DNA of 64,000 nt, from contig JBEKDA010000023.1 in NCBI GenBank assembly GCA_050014595.1, positions 49,088-113,087 on the forward strand. The letters run 5' to 3'. Under the pieces are notes generated by a model. It did not search any database. It saw nothing but the letters and a program-made list of their open reading frames with translations, and had not been told where the DNA came from. Source of the DNA: PALSA-129 sp050014595. GTDB lineage: Bacteria > Acidobacteriota > Terriglobia > Bryobacterales > Bryobacteraceae. Shown here piece by piece: positions 40,680 through 48,852 of this stretch. The stretch's first letter is position 1. The number at the start of each line of letters is the position of its first letter. The translations under genes were made by a program, and so were the position numbers.

Positions 40680-43645
40680 GATTCCAGGTCGATCCCCAAT
40701 TTCTCGGCCGCCGCCGACCTCACGGGCACTTCCACCAGCAACTCCGTTCCGGTCCCCGGCGCGCTCCGTATGTCGAAGTACCCGCCCAGCCGCTCGGTCC
40801 GTTCGCGCATACCAACCAGTCCGAAGTGTTCCCCCGCCGCCAGCAGCGTTTCCGTGGGGTTGAACCCGCAGCCGTCGTCGAGCACGCGCAGCCGAATCTT
40901 GTCGTCTTCAAAATGAACCTGGATGCGCACTTCGCTCGGGCCCGCGTGTTCTACCGCATTATATACAGCCTCGCGCGCCACCATCAGGATGTCGTGTTCC
41001 ACCGCCGGATCGAGCAGCACCGGCTTCCCCGACGCTTCGAACCTCACCGGCACCCGCGCAGCATGGCTCGCCTGCTGGGCCATCTGGTCCAGCAGCGGAC
41101 CGATTTCCGGCGACGCCGTCCCGCTCTGCCGCAAATTCCACACCGCTCGCCGCGCTTCATCCACCGTCACCCGCACCTGGGTCCGCGCGCAATCCAGCAA
41201 CTCGCGGCGCGATCCGGATTCGTCCGGCCCGATCGAAACCACCGCCTCCAGGAGCGCCGAAACGCTGGCGCAGCCCTGGATCACCGTATCGTGCATCTCG
41301 CGCGCCACGCGGTTGCGCTCGTCCAGCACCGCCCGAAACCGCGCGTGCACCTGCCGCAGCCGGATCCGGTAGGCCGCCAGCACACCTGCCAGTACCAGCC
41401 CCGCGCACAGCGCCAGGAACCACGCCGTGCGATAGAAGTGCGGACGCAACTCGATCTCCAGCGCCGCCTCGCTCACGCTATCCGGCATGTTCATTTCGAA
41501 GGCCTGCACGCGAAATCGATACTGGCCCGGCGGCAGGTTGTAAAACGCCTCGCGCCGCCGCAGCGCTTCCGTCCATTCGTGGTCGTAGCCCTCCAGCATG
41601 TAGCGAAAATGGAGCCGTTCCTGCGACCGAAGCCGGATCGCCGCATAGCCGATCTGCAGTTTCCCATCGCCCGGCGGCACCGACAGCCGGCCCGCTACCC
41701 GCGTCTCGCGCCCGTCCACTCGCACCTGCTCGATCACCACCTTCGGCAAGCTCTCCGGCCGCGTCTCCAGCGGCATGATGCGAACCGGCCCCCGGTTGCT
41801 TGGAAACCAGACCTCGCCGTTCGCCGTCAGGCTGCCCGCCGGCGCTACCCCGCCGTAGATCTGCGTGGCCTCCACTCCGTCCGACAATCCGTATAGGGTT
41901 ACCGCCGGGTGGAACCCCGGTTGCTCGGACACGCGGTCCAAATCCTGCCTCGAAACAGCGAAGATCGCATTGGGTCCGCTCATCCAAAACGTTCCGCGGG
42001 CATCCTCCAGAATCTGGTAGATGCTGGCGGTTGGCAATCCTTCGGCCGTGCCGAGTTCGGTCAACTTCCCCGCGCGCCAGCGGAACAAGCCGGCGCCGCG
42101 CGTTCCCAGCCACAGCCCGCCCTCGCCATCTTCATGGATGGCCCAGATCTTCTCCAGGCGCAGGCGCGCGGTCACGGGATCCTGCACGAAGGCGCCGTTG
42201 TGCCAGTGGCTCACGCCGCGCTCCGTCCCGATCCAAACATCGCCCCGTCGATCCTCCGCCAGCGTCCGAATGCTGAAATAGGCCAGCCCCTGCGGCTCCA
42301 GATAGTTGGAAAGCGTTCCCTCGTGCCAGCGCGTGAGACCCTCGTCGGTGCCGATCCAAACGCTGCCGTCGCGGCTTTCCAGGAAGGCGCGCACGAAATC
42401 GTTGACCAGTCCCGTGCGCTTCGTGTACTGCACCTGCCGGCCCTTTTCGGACCGGAAAACTCCGTCGCCTTCGGTCCCGATCCACAGCGCGCCGGTCCGG
42501 TCTCGAAATACGCTGCGCACGCGGATCCCCGGCGCCGGAGCCAGAACCAGTTCCGAGTGATCGCGTTTGGCATTGATCCGATACAAGTGTGTACCGGCTA
42601 CCCACAACGAGCCGTCCGGATCCGCGTACACCGTTCCAAAGTCGGCGTTAGCCGTGTCCGGCAGGGGAAACGTGCTCATGGCGGCCCGGCTGAGGCGGAG
42701 CAGGCCGGTCTGCATCCCGGCCCAGATATTCCGTTCGTTGTCCTCGAAGATCCCGAGAACCGTGCTGCTGGGAGGGTTGTCCGGCGCTGTCACGTGGGTA
42801 AACCGGCCCTCGGAATATCGCAGCAGCCCATCGCCGATACTGCCGATCCAGAGCGCGCCACTTCGGTCTTCCCGCAAAGCACGGACCGTGCTGACGATCT
42901 CCGGGACCTTCTCGAACCGCCCGGTGTCGCGCGACGCCCGCGGCAGCCTCTGCAAGCCCGAAACGGTGCCCACCCAGACCGTGCCGTCGGCCGTCTCCGA
43001 AATGGATTTGACGCGGCTGGCGCTGCCGTACCCTTCCAGGTGGTACTCCCTGCAATCGGCGCCGTGGATCGAGATCACCGTGGAGCCGCCCACCCACAAG
43101 TTGCCGGCGCGGTCCTCGCGAATCGCGTGTACCGCCAAAGCCGGAATCTCTCCGGCGCCATCCACGCGCACCAGCCGCTCTCCCTCCAGGCGGAAGAGCC
43201 CGTCGTCGGTGCCGACCCACAGTACACCATCGCGGCTTTCGACGACCGCGCGCACGAAATCGTTGGTCAACCCCTGGGCCGCCCGATACGAACGAAAGAC
43301 TCCGCCGCGATATCGCAGCAGGCCCGCCCCATCGGTGCCCGCCCATAGGCTGCCGTCCCGCCCCACCGTCAGGCAGAAAATGCTGTTCTCGCGCATCGCC
43401 GGCGTATTGTCGCGGTCATAGACCACGAAACCCGCGCCATCGAACCGCACCAACCCGCCGCTGGTGCCGATCCAAAGATAGTTATCCGGCGTTTGGGCGA
43501 ACGCCTGAACGGTGTTCTCCGGCAGCCCGTCCTGAGTCTGCCAGACACGGCGGGTGTACCCGTCAGGCAGCGCCCGCTGGGTAGCCGCGTGGAGATCCAG
43601 CGCCGCCCACAAAACCACCGCCGCAACTGCGCGCAGCCGAACCAT
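40676..43645 (-). CDS. Beta-propeller sensor histidine kinase (Reg_prop/Y_Y_Y type)
   Basis: The 989-residue protein has a signal/anchor (LRAVAAVVLWAALDLHAATQ). A large periplasmic sensor of two-component propeller repeats follows (LPENTVQAFAQTPDNYLWIG, RDGSLWAGTDGAGLLRYRGG and at least ten further similar blades). After this come a Y_Y_Y domain (~650-730), one membrane helix (~740-760), a HisKA_3 dimerisation helix with His ~783 (REMHDTVIQGCASV) and an ATPase domain (AREAVYNAVEHAGPSEVRIQ, DDGCGFNPTE). In Bacteroidetes this sensor type detects oligosaccharides in hybrid kinases; here kinase and regulator are separate, overlapping genes. A TACAAT hexamer (43661-43666, minus strand) lies 15 nt upstream of the ATG. 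Confidence 0.93.
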   Translation of the reverse strand: MVRLRAVAAVVLWAALDLHAATQRALPDGYTRRVWQTQDGLPENTVQAFAQTPDNYLWIGTSGGLVRFDGAGFVVYDRDNTPAMRENSIFCLTVGRDGSLWAGTDGAGLLRYRGGVFRSYRAAQGLTNDFVRAVVESRDGVLWVGTDDGLFRLEGERLVRVDGAGEIPALAVHAIREDRAGNLWVGGSTVISIHGADCREYHLEGYGSASRVKSISETADGTVWVGTVSGLQRLPRASRDTGRFEKVPEIVSTVRALREDRSGALWIGSIGDGLLRYSEGRFTHVTAPDNPPSSTVLGIFEDNERNIWAGMQTGLLRLSRAAMSTFPLPDTANADFGTVYADPDGSLWVAGTHLYRINAKRDHSELVLAPAPGIRVRSVFRDRTGALWIGTEGDGVFRSEKGRQVQYTKRTGLVNDFVRAFLESRDGSVWIGTDEGLTRWHEGTLSNYLEPQGLAYFSIRTLAEDRRGDVWIGTERGVSHWHNGAFVQDPVTARLRLEKIWAIHEDGEGGLWLGTRGAGLFRWRAGKLTELGTAEGLPTASIYQILEDARGTFWMSGPNAIFAVSRQDLDRVSEQPGFHPAVTLYGLSDGVEATQIYGGVAPAGSLTANGEVWFPSNRGPVRIMPLETRPESLPKVVIEQVRVDGRETRVAGRLSVPPGDGKLQIGYAAIRLRSQERLHFRYMLEGYDHEWTEALRRREAFYNLPPGQYRFRVQAFEMNMPDSVSEAALEIELRPHFYRTAWFLALCAGLVLAGVLAAYRIRLRQVHARFRAVLDERNRVAREMHDTVIQGCASVSALLEAVVSIGPDESGSRRELLDCARTQVRVTVDEARRAVWNLRQSGTASPEIGPLLDQMAQQASHAARVPVRFEASGKPVLLDPAVEHDILMVAREAVYNAVEHAGPSEVRIQVHFEDDKIRLRVLDDGCGFNPTETLLAAGEHFGLVGMRERTERLGGYFDIRSAPGTGTELLVEVPVRSAAAEKLGIDLES

Positions 43646-44022
43646 GCCAACTCGTCACGCATTGTAGCACCACCGGCAAAATCTCCCGCGCGACAGATGA
43701 GGTGGCGCACGCACTCATGCGTGCCGCGTCGGCACTTGCCGACGCCCGGTCCCGACAGACTGTTCCATACCCCACCAGGGTGTCGAGAAGAGTCTGTCTC
43801 GACACGGCAGCGCCTCTCCAATCTGAGGCGCGAGCGCCGCCTAAAACGTGCAGATGAATTCCGGCGTGTGCCCGGCACAAGAGCAAGTTGGCCTGGCGCG
43901 ATAGACTCGAGGCTTTGCGGCTGGGCGTCGGGGCCGCCGGGATCATGCGGGCAGAAAAACGGCAAACCGTCCTTGGGCCGCCCGCGGTGCAGACGATCCG
44001 GGAAGGGTGTCGGCTAGAGCCC
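43646..44022. other. Intergenic region rich in hairpins
   Basis: 377 bp without a supported gene. It contains a dispersed repeat (43702-43725) plus GTCGGC-ACTT-GCCGAC (43728-43743), GACAGACT/AGTCTGTC (43754-43761 / 43791-43798) and GTGTCGAG/CTCGACAC (43780-43787 / 43798-43805), which overlap and could form alternative structures. The kinase promoter occupies the left end. Confidence 0.6.
43702..43725 (-). repeat. Dispersed 24-bp hairpin repeat, copy 1
   Basis: Read on the minus strand, the 24 bp match 55403-55426 with two differences; the core GAGTGCGTGCGCCAC is identical. It is self-complementary and lies between genes in both places. Confidence 0.65.
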
Positions 44023-45114
44023 TCAGTCCCCCGCCGCGCTGTCCGGTTTCGCTCTGGACCACCAGCCCAGATCCTGCAGCGCTGCGCGCACCTCGGCCCA
44101 GCGCGTCTTGATCACCGAGATCGCGAGCATCAGCAGGATCACCACCACCGCCGCCACCGACGTCTGCATTTCCGTCAGCCGGTTCTTCAGGAAGAACAGG
44201 CCCCGGCCGTATACCATCTCGACGTGCACCCAGTAGACCAGCAACGACGTCGTGCCGAACTGCCGCACCCAGCTCCAGCCCTCCCTCGCGCCGTAGCGCG
44301 TCCACAGGAAGGCCAGCGAGAGCAGCACCATCGTCACTCCTTGCTTGGTCAGCACCTGGGCCGGGCTGTTCAGCCAGAATTCCGATTTCGCATAGATGGA
44401 ATACGGCAGGCTGGCGAAATACTGGCATGCCACAATCGTCGCGCCGCCCAAAATCGCCCCCCACTGCATGGCCCGCTCCATGGCTGCCTCCGGAATCACG
44501 CGAATGGCGCTGCCCGCCGCCATGCCAAACGCCAGATAGGCGCCCCACGGGAAGAAGCCGAACAGTTTTTGATCGGGCAAGATGTAGCCCCGCACCATCC
44601 ACGGCACGCCCGCCCAATTCAATTGCGACACCAGGGGCGACGCAAACGCGATCGCGAGGCCCAGCACCGCGCACAGCCGCACCCGTTCCGCCGTCCGGAA
44701 CAGCGCCATCGCCGAAAGCAGCGCGATCGCAAACCCCATGCAGTTCAGGATGTCCACGCGGAACAGATCCTGCCATGGCGCCGGGATGCCGAAGATCCAG
44801 AGCTGTATCCGGAATGCGAAGGCCAGGAAAAACAGGTAGCCCGCGCGCCGGTAAGCCGTCCAGACCCGCGCGGCCGGCGCCATCCCCTTGCGCTCCGAGC
44901 CGTCCATCAGAAACGCCAGCGTCACGCCCGTGAGGAACAGGAAAATCGCCGGCGGCATCCCGCCCAGGAATTGCGAAAGGATGTACGGGCCGCCGCTCCG
45001 CAGATCGTCCCGCACAAAGGAATCCCACACGTGACCGTGCAGCATGATTACGGCCCCCAAGCCCCGCAACCAGTCAAGGTAGTTGAGCCGGGACGAACTG
45101 GACGTGGTGCGCAT
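44023..45114 (-). CDS. Membrane acyltransferase-like protein (HGSNAT/DUF1624 type)
   Basis: The 363-residue protein has about 9-10 membrane helices. The N-terminus (NYLDWLRGLGAVIMLHGHVW) carries the LDWLRG and histidine signature of acyltransferase-3/HGSNAT-like membrane proteins, which move acetyl groups onto sugars across the membrane. GGMPPAIFLFLTGVTLAFLM is the expected second helix. Substrate unknown; cell-envelope glycan acetylation is a reasonable inference. The LolA gene ends 19 bp upstream of its ATG, so they may be co-transcribed. Confidence 0.78.
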   Translation of the reverse strand: MRTTSSSSRLNYLDWLRGLGAVIMLHGHVWDSFVRDDLRSGGPYILSQFLGGMPPAIFLFLTGVTLAFLMDGSERKGMAPAARVWTAYRRAGYLFFLAFAFRIQLWIFGIPAPWQDLFRVDILNCMGFAIALLSAMALFRTAERVRLCAVLGLAIAFASPLVSQLNWAGVPWMVRGYILPDQKLFGFFPWGAYLAFGMAAGSAIRVIPEAAMERAMQWGAILGGATIVACQYFASLPYSIYAKSEFWLNSPAQVLTKQGVTMVLLSLAFLWTRYGAREGWSWVRQFGTTSLLVYWVHVEMVYGRGLFFLKNRLTEMQTSVAAVVVILLMLAISVIKTRWAEVRAALQDLGWWSRAKPDSAAGD

Positions 45115-45133
45115 AACGAGACCGGTTGGGGAA

Positions 45134-45829
45134 CTACTTCCCCTTGAGTAAAACCTCCTTCTTGGTTCCTTTGGGCACGTCCAAGTGGAATACCGAATCG
45201 GAAATCGCGCCAGTCAGCACAATGTTGGTGTACGTGAACAGCGTATAGTTCCTGGCCGGTTGGTAGAGCTTCTGTTGGACGACATAGCCGAATTTGTCGG
45301 AGATCCAGAGATCGATCCTCTTAACTTCCTGCCCCTCGACCGACCTGGGAATCAATTCCAGTCGCGTGGTTGCCTCGCCCGCCACCGTCTCCGGGCCGCC
45401 TAACTGGACGGTGTAGGACGTCCTCAGGTCGCTCGAGCTCTCACCAAACCCCAGTGCCATGTACTGATCCACCAGGGGTTTCCTCTTGCCCAGTTCCACC
45501 TCCTGCAACTCACCCGAGTGCGGGTAATAGACCTGCAACTTGTTCCCGTTTACCACCAACTGCTTCGGGTTCGTCCCCTGGATGTCCACGCGCACCAACA
45601 GTTCCTTGGGTCTTGGGCGCTTCACTTTGATCGTGCCGGTTTCCATATCATCCTCGTGAATCACTTCCTCGTGATGCACTTTCTGGAGGTTCGCCGTCAG
45701 TCCTTTGAACCGCGACGCCGCGGCGTCAATCCGCGCAAACACCGCCGCCAGCGGATCCTGCCCCGGGGCGCGCGCGCCAGTTGCCAGCAGAGTACCCATC
45801 AGCACGAAGAAAAACCGATAGCGCCGCAT
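45134..45829 (-). CDS. LolA-like outer-membrane lipoprotein carrier
   Basis: The 231-residue protein has a signal peptide (RRYRFFFVLMGTLLATGARA). The mature domain is LolA/LolB-like: RFKGLTANLQKVHHEEVIHE, GTIKVKRPRPKELLVRVDIQ, KLQVYYPHSGELQEVELGKR, and the late TNIVLTGAISDSVFHLDVPK. The family carries lipoproteins through the periplasm to the outer membrane. The pattern of paired strands is complete, but overall similarity to enterobacterial LolA is low, so a related lipid-carrier function is possible. Confidence 0.8.
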   Translation of the reverse strand: MRRYRFFFVLMGTLLATGARAPGQDPLAAVFARIDAAASRFKGLTANLQKVHHEEVIHEDDMETGTIKVKRPRPKELLVRVDIQGTNPKQLVVNGNKLQVYYPHSGELQEVELGKRKPLVDQYMALGFGESSSDLRTSYTVQLGGPETVAGEATTRLELIPRSVEGQEVKRIDLWISDKFGYVVQQKLYQPARNYTLFTYTNIVLTGAISDSVFHLDVPKGTKKEVLLKGK

Positions 45830-45848
45830 GTTGTGTAGCTGTACCCGG

Positions 45849-46199
45849 TCACGGTCGCGTGGACACGATATAACCGTGCAATTCCCCTTCCGAATCCACC
45901 ACCGGCTCCATACGCGTCAGCGTCAGGCGCGGATTGCCGGCGCGGACTTGCAGCAACCGCGTCAGCGTCGCCACATGCTGGTCATCCGGAACGCCGGCCA
46001 GCGCTTCCCTGTCGACAAAATACTGATGGGTGCCGCGTTCCGACGGTAAGGAGGAAATGTCGCTGGCCTGCGGGATGCGCGGCTGATCCCGAAACCAGTC
46101 GCGTGGCGTCAGGAACAAAAAGGCCAGTATTACCCCGACGATCACGTCGTACTGCCAGCTCCCGCGCGCATATTCCCAAAAAATATACCGCTTCAACAT
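45849..46199 (-). CDS. Single-span membrane protein of unknown function
   Basis: The 116-residue protein begins MLKRYIFWEYARGSWQYDVI, followed by a hydrophobic segment (VIVGVILAFLFLTP). The soluble domain ends DSEGELHGYIVSTRP. It lies between truB and lolA with ~20 bp to lolA, in the same direction, suggesting an operon. I do not recognise a named family. Confidence 0.72.
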   Translation of the reverse strand: MLKRYIFWEYARGSWQYDVIVGVILAFLFLTPRDWFRDQPRIPQASDISSLPSERGTHQYFVDREALAGVPDDQHVATLTRLLQVRAGNPRLTLTRMEPVVDSEGELHGYIVSTRP

Positions 46200-46223
46200 T
46201 CTACATCCGCCATTCTATCAGGC

Positions 46224-46240
46224 GGCGGGCTTGGCCCGCC
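46224..46240 (-). terminator. GC hairpin after truB
   Basis: GGCGGGC-TTG-GCCCGCC, 7-bp stem, 2 bp beyond the truB stop. No T-run follows, so termination is uncertain. Confidence 0.35.
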
Positions 46241-46242
46241 CG

Positions 46243-47124
46243 TTACAGCACCACCGCGGGATGGTACAGGTTGGGCAGCACCGCTTCCCCGATGGCCACC
46301 AGTTCGCCCTCTCGCGTTACCGCCTTCACGTACCGCGCCGCCTGCGGCGAGCGAAATGGCGATGCCGGAAAGTTCCGCCCGTTCCGAATCTGCGCCGCCA
46401 CCACATCGTCCACGTACACTTCCGGAAAGCCCGGCAGCATCTTCCCGGCCGGCACCAGCGCGTCCACCAGCCGCTCGTCCGCCGCCAGCGATTCCAGTTG
46501 CGCGATGGTGCGCGCCTGGCCGATCTCGAATTCGCCGCTGGCCACCCGCCGCAGCTCCCGCAGGTGCGCGCCGCATCCCATCGCCCGGCCCAGATCGTGC
46601 GCAATCCCCCGCATGTACGTCCCACCGGAGCAGTGCGCCCGCAGCCGCGCTTCCGCCCCATCGATCCCCAGCAGGGTCAGCTCGTAGACCTGCACCTTCA
46701 CCGGCTCCAGTTCCACCACGATGGATTTTCGCGCCAGCTCGTAGGCCCGTTGGCCGTCGATTTTCTTGGCCGATACCGGCGGCGGCGTCTGCATAAACTC
46801 GCCCCGAAACCGCTCCAGCAGTTCTTCCAGTTCGCCTGCGTCCACCCGCACTTCCAACTGCGGGCTGGTCGCTGCGCCGGCCCGGTCGTACGAATCGGTC
46901 GACCAGCCGAACCGCACCACGCCTTCATAAACTTTGTCGCTGCGCGTGTAAAACTGCGCCAGCCGCGTGGCCCGCTCGAGCACCAGCGGCAGCACGCCCG
47001 TGGCGATCGGGTCCAGCGTTCCCAGGTGCCCCACCTTCTTCGTCCTGGCGATGCGGCGGACCTTGCCCACCACATCGTGCGACGTCCACCCCTCCGGTTT
47101 ATCGACTATGATGACTCCGTTCAA
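46243..47124 (-). CDS. truB: tRNA pseudouridine(55) synthase TruB
   Basis: The 293-residue enzyme converts U55 of tRNA to pseudouridine. The N-terminal LNGVIIVDKPEGWTSHDVVG and the catalytic loop GHLGTLDPIATGVLPL (Asp38) are typical, as are VYEGVVRFGWSTDSYD, KIDGQRAYELARK and SGGTYMRGIAHDLGRAMGCG. The TTG at 47124 was chosen as start because GAGG lies 5 nt upstream and the family begins at this point. The longer open frame upstream runs through an intergenic hairpin repeat and is not coding. Confidence 0.95.
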   Translation of the reverse strand: MNGVIIVDKPEGWTSHDVVGKVRRIARTKKVGHLGTLDPIATGVLPLVLERATRLAQFYTRSDKVYEGVVRFGWSTDSYDRAGAATSPQLEVRVDAGELEELLERFRGEFMQTPPPVSAKKIDGQRAYELARKSIVVELEPVKVQVYELTLLGIDGAEARLRAHCSGGTYMRGIAHDLGRAMGCGAHLRELRRVASGEFEIGQARTIAQLESLAADERLVDALVPAGKMLPGFPEVYVDDVVAAQIRNGRNFPASPFRSPQAARYVKAVTREGELVAIGEAVLPNLYHPAVVL

Positions 47125-47149
47125 AATGGCCTCAAGACTCGGACAATCA

Positions 47150-47174
47150 GGTGGGGCAGGCGGCGCCGCCTGTC
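47150..47174 (+). repeat. GGTGGGGCAGGC-type intergenic hairpin repeat before truB
   Basis: Starts GGTGGGGCAGGCGG, the same 14 bases as 19511-19536 (opposite strand), followed by the palindrome CAGGCGGCGCCGCCTG (47158-47173). Located between truB and the methyltransferase stop. Confidence 0.6.
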
Positions 47175-47206
47175 GAACCCGTTGACGGGCGATTCCCTCC
47201 AGCGTG

Positions 47207-47911
47207 TCAGCGCGCTGCCTTCTTCGCCCAACACAGGTATCCAACCGTGAAATTTTTTTCCCGGTCGAGCCCGTCCAGCAAAGGCAGGATCACCGCCGGC
47301 GGCACCAACAGGATCGCGGCCGGAACAAAGCCCAGCCAGCGAATTCCCCCTGTAAAAAATTGTAGACCGTTCAGCAGCCGCCGCGCGAGCAGACGGAAAT
47401 ATCCGCCCGCCGGCCGGATCTCAATCGTTTCGAGGCCCGCGAAGTCCAGCAGGTACTCGAGGCCGTAGCGCGTGTAACGAAAGTAATCGTGCGGCGCCTG
47501 GTGGACTTCCCATTCGTGCGGCGCGGCCACCAGCAGCCGCCCGCCCGGCTTCAGCGCGCGCGCCATCTCCGCCAGCGCCCGCCCCGGTTCCCGCAAGTGT
47601 TCGATCGTCACGATGTGCAGCGCCGCGTCGAAAACTCCGTCGCTGAACGGCAGCGCCCCCAGGTCCGCCACCACATCCAGATGGCTGTAATCCCAGCCTG
47701 CGTCTCCCACCGCCAGGTCCACTCCGCAGTATCTTTGCCGCGCGAAATGTCCGGCGTACTGGCCTTCTCCCGCGCCCGCGTCCAGCACCCGCGCGCCCGC
47801 CGCCAGTTCCTTGGCGAACGCCGCCACCGCGTCTTCGATCTCGACTTCGAAGTGCAGGATGTGCCGCCGCAACGCCTTCGGCAGATGGTATGCCGGCTCC
47901 GTGTATCTCAT
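47207..47911 (-). CDS. Class I SAM-dependent methyltransferase
   Basis: The 234-residue protein shows the methyltransferase-11 pattern: motif I GARVLDAGAGEGQYAGHFAR, motif II LPFSDGVFDAALHIVTIEHL, and motif III ARALKPGGRLLVAAPHEWE. A C-terminal hydrophobic stretch (GFVPAAILLVPPAVILPLLD) suggests membrane association. It is the third gene of an operon: its ATG overlaps the stop of the preceding methyltransferase (ATGA). A role in modifying a surface glycan is likely because the operon starts with a glycosyltransferase. Confidence 0.85.
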   Translation of the reverse strand: MRYTEPAYHLPKALRRHILHFEVEIEDAVAAFAKELAAGARVLDAGAGEGQYAGHFARQRYCGVDLAVGDAGWDYSHLDVVADLGALPFSDGVFDAALHIVTIEHLREPGRALAEMARALKPGGRLLVAAPHEWEVHQAPHDYFRYTRYGLEYLLDFAGLETIEIRPAGGYFRLLARRLLNGLQFFTGGIRWLGFVPAAILLVPPAVILPLLDGLDREKNFTVGYLCWAKKAAR

Positions 47912-48852
47912 CGCCCGCGCGCCTCGATCATGACCGTGGAGCCCGCCCCGAAGGCCGCTTCCACCAGCGTCGGCCCCAGCGCTGCCGCCACCAGCGCCAG
48001 GTAGAGCGCGTCCTTCGCCAGCCGCGCGCCGCGGCTCTCGGTCACTCCCCGCACGCGCCGCGCCATCGGGTCGAGGCCCGGCGCCACGCTGGTGGCCAGG
48101 CCCGCCGGGTTATCCCGCAGGGAAAAATACTTGCGCCGCAGCACTTCGAATCCGCACTCCTCGAGCAGCCGCTCCACATGCCGGTCGCGGTAATCGAACA
48201 GGTGGCGCGGAACGTCCAGACCGTTCCACCGCCGTCCCAGCAGCCGGAACTGCCAGCAGCCCGCGTTCGGCACCTGCACCACCAGCCGCCCGTCCGCCGC
48301 CAGCAACTTCCGCGCCGCCGTCAGGTACGCCCGCGGATCGTACAGGTGCTCGAGCACGTGGAACATCGTGATCCCCGCGCAGCTCCCTCGACTGAGCGGC
48401 GCCCGCGCCAGGTCTCCGCACACCGCCGGCGCCTGTTGCCGGCGCCACGCCGTGGCCGCGGCCTCGCGCGAAAAATCCAGGCCCACCACCCTGAAGCCCC
48501 GCTCCCGCATCATCCCCAGGAACAGCCCGCCGCCGCAACCTACGTCCAGTAGCGGGCCGCGCGCCCTCGAACCGCGCATGGCCCGCGCCACAAAACCGAC
48601 ATGGTCGCGCAGCACCAACCGCCGGTACATTTCCTCCCACCGCCCCGCCGCTCCGCCATCCGGCGCAAACCAGTACTTGTCGGGATACGACTGCCGCGCT
48701 TCTTCCAGGCTCGGCTGCGGGTCGAGGCGCGCCAGTCCGCAGTCGGTGCAGCGCACCACCACAAACTCCTTGGCGGTCGTGTGGTAGAGCCGGTCCGGCG
48801 CGCGGAACAAAGCCGTGGATTCTTGCGAGCCGCACACCAGGCACGCGCTCAT
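47908..48852 (-). CDS. Class I SAM-dependent methyltransferase with N-terminal zinc ribbon
   Basis: The 314-residue protein starts with a CxxC...CxxC zinc-ribbon-like segment (ACLVCGSQESTALF, VVRCTDCGLARLDP), typical of sugar-modifying methyltransferases. A methyltransferase core follows (LLDVGCGGGLFLGMMRERGF, GITMFHVLEHLYDPRAYL, LLAADGRLVVQVPNAG). ATG 48852 overlaps the glycosyltransferase stop (ATGA), which fixes the start. Its own stop overlaps the next ATG, so the three genes are tightly coupled. Confidence 0.87.
   Translation of the reverse strand: MSACLVCGSQESTALFRAPDRLYHTTAKEFVVVRCTDCGLARLDPQPSLEEARQSYPDKYWFAPDGGAAGRWEEMYRRLVLRDHVGFVARAMRGSRARGPLLDVGCGGGLFLGMMRERGFRVVGLDFSREAAATAWRRQQAPAVCGDLARAPLSRGSCAGITMFHVLEHLYDPRAYLTAARKLLAADGRLVVQVPNAGCWQFRLLGRRWNGLDVPRHLFDYRDRHVERLLEECGFEVLRRKYFSLRDNPAGLATSVAPGLDPMARRVRGVTESRGARLAKDALYLALVAAALGPTLVEAAFGAGSTVMIEARGR

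Noticed and set aside
41909..43348. Plus-strand open frame of 479 codons
   Set aside because: Antisense to the propeller kinase, whose domains are complete on the minus strand.
47125..47244. N-terminal extension of TruB by 40 residues
   Set aside because: The extension crosses a hairpin repeat and has no homology; TTG 47124 has a ribosome site and the family start.
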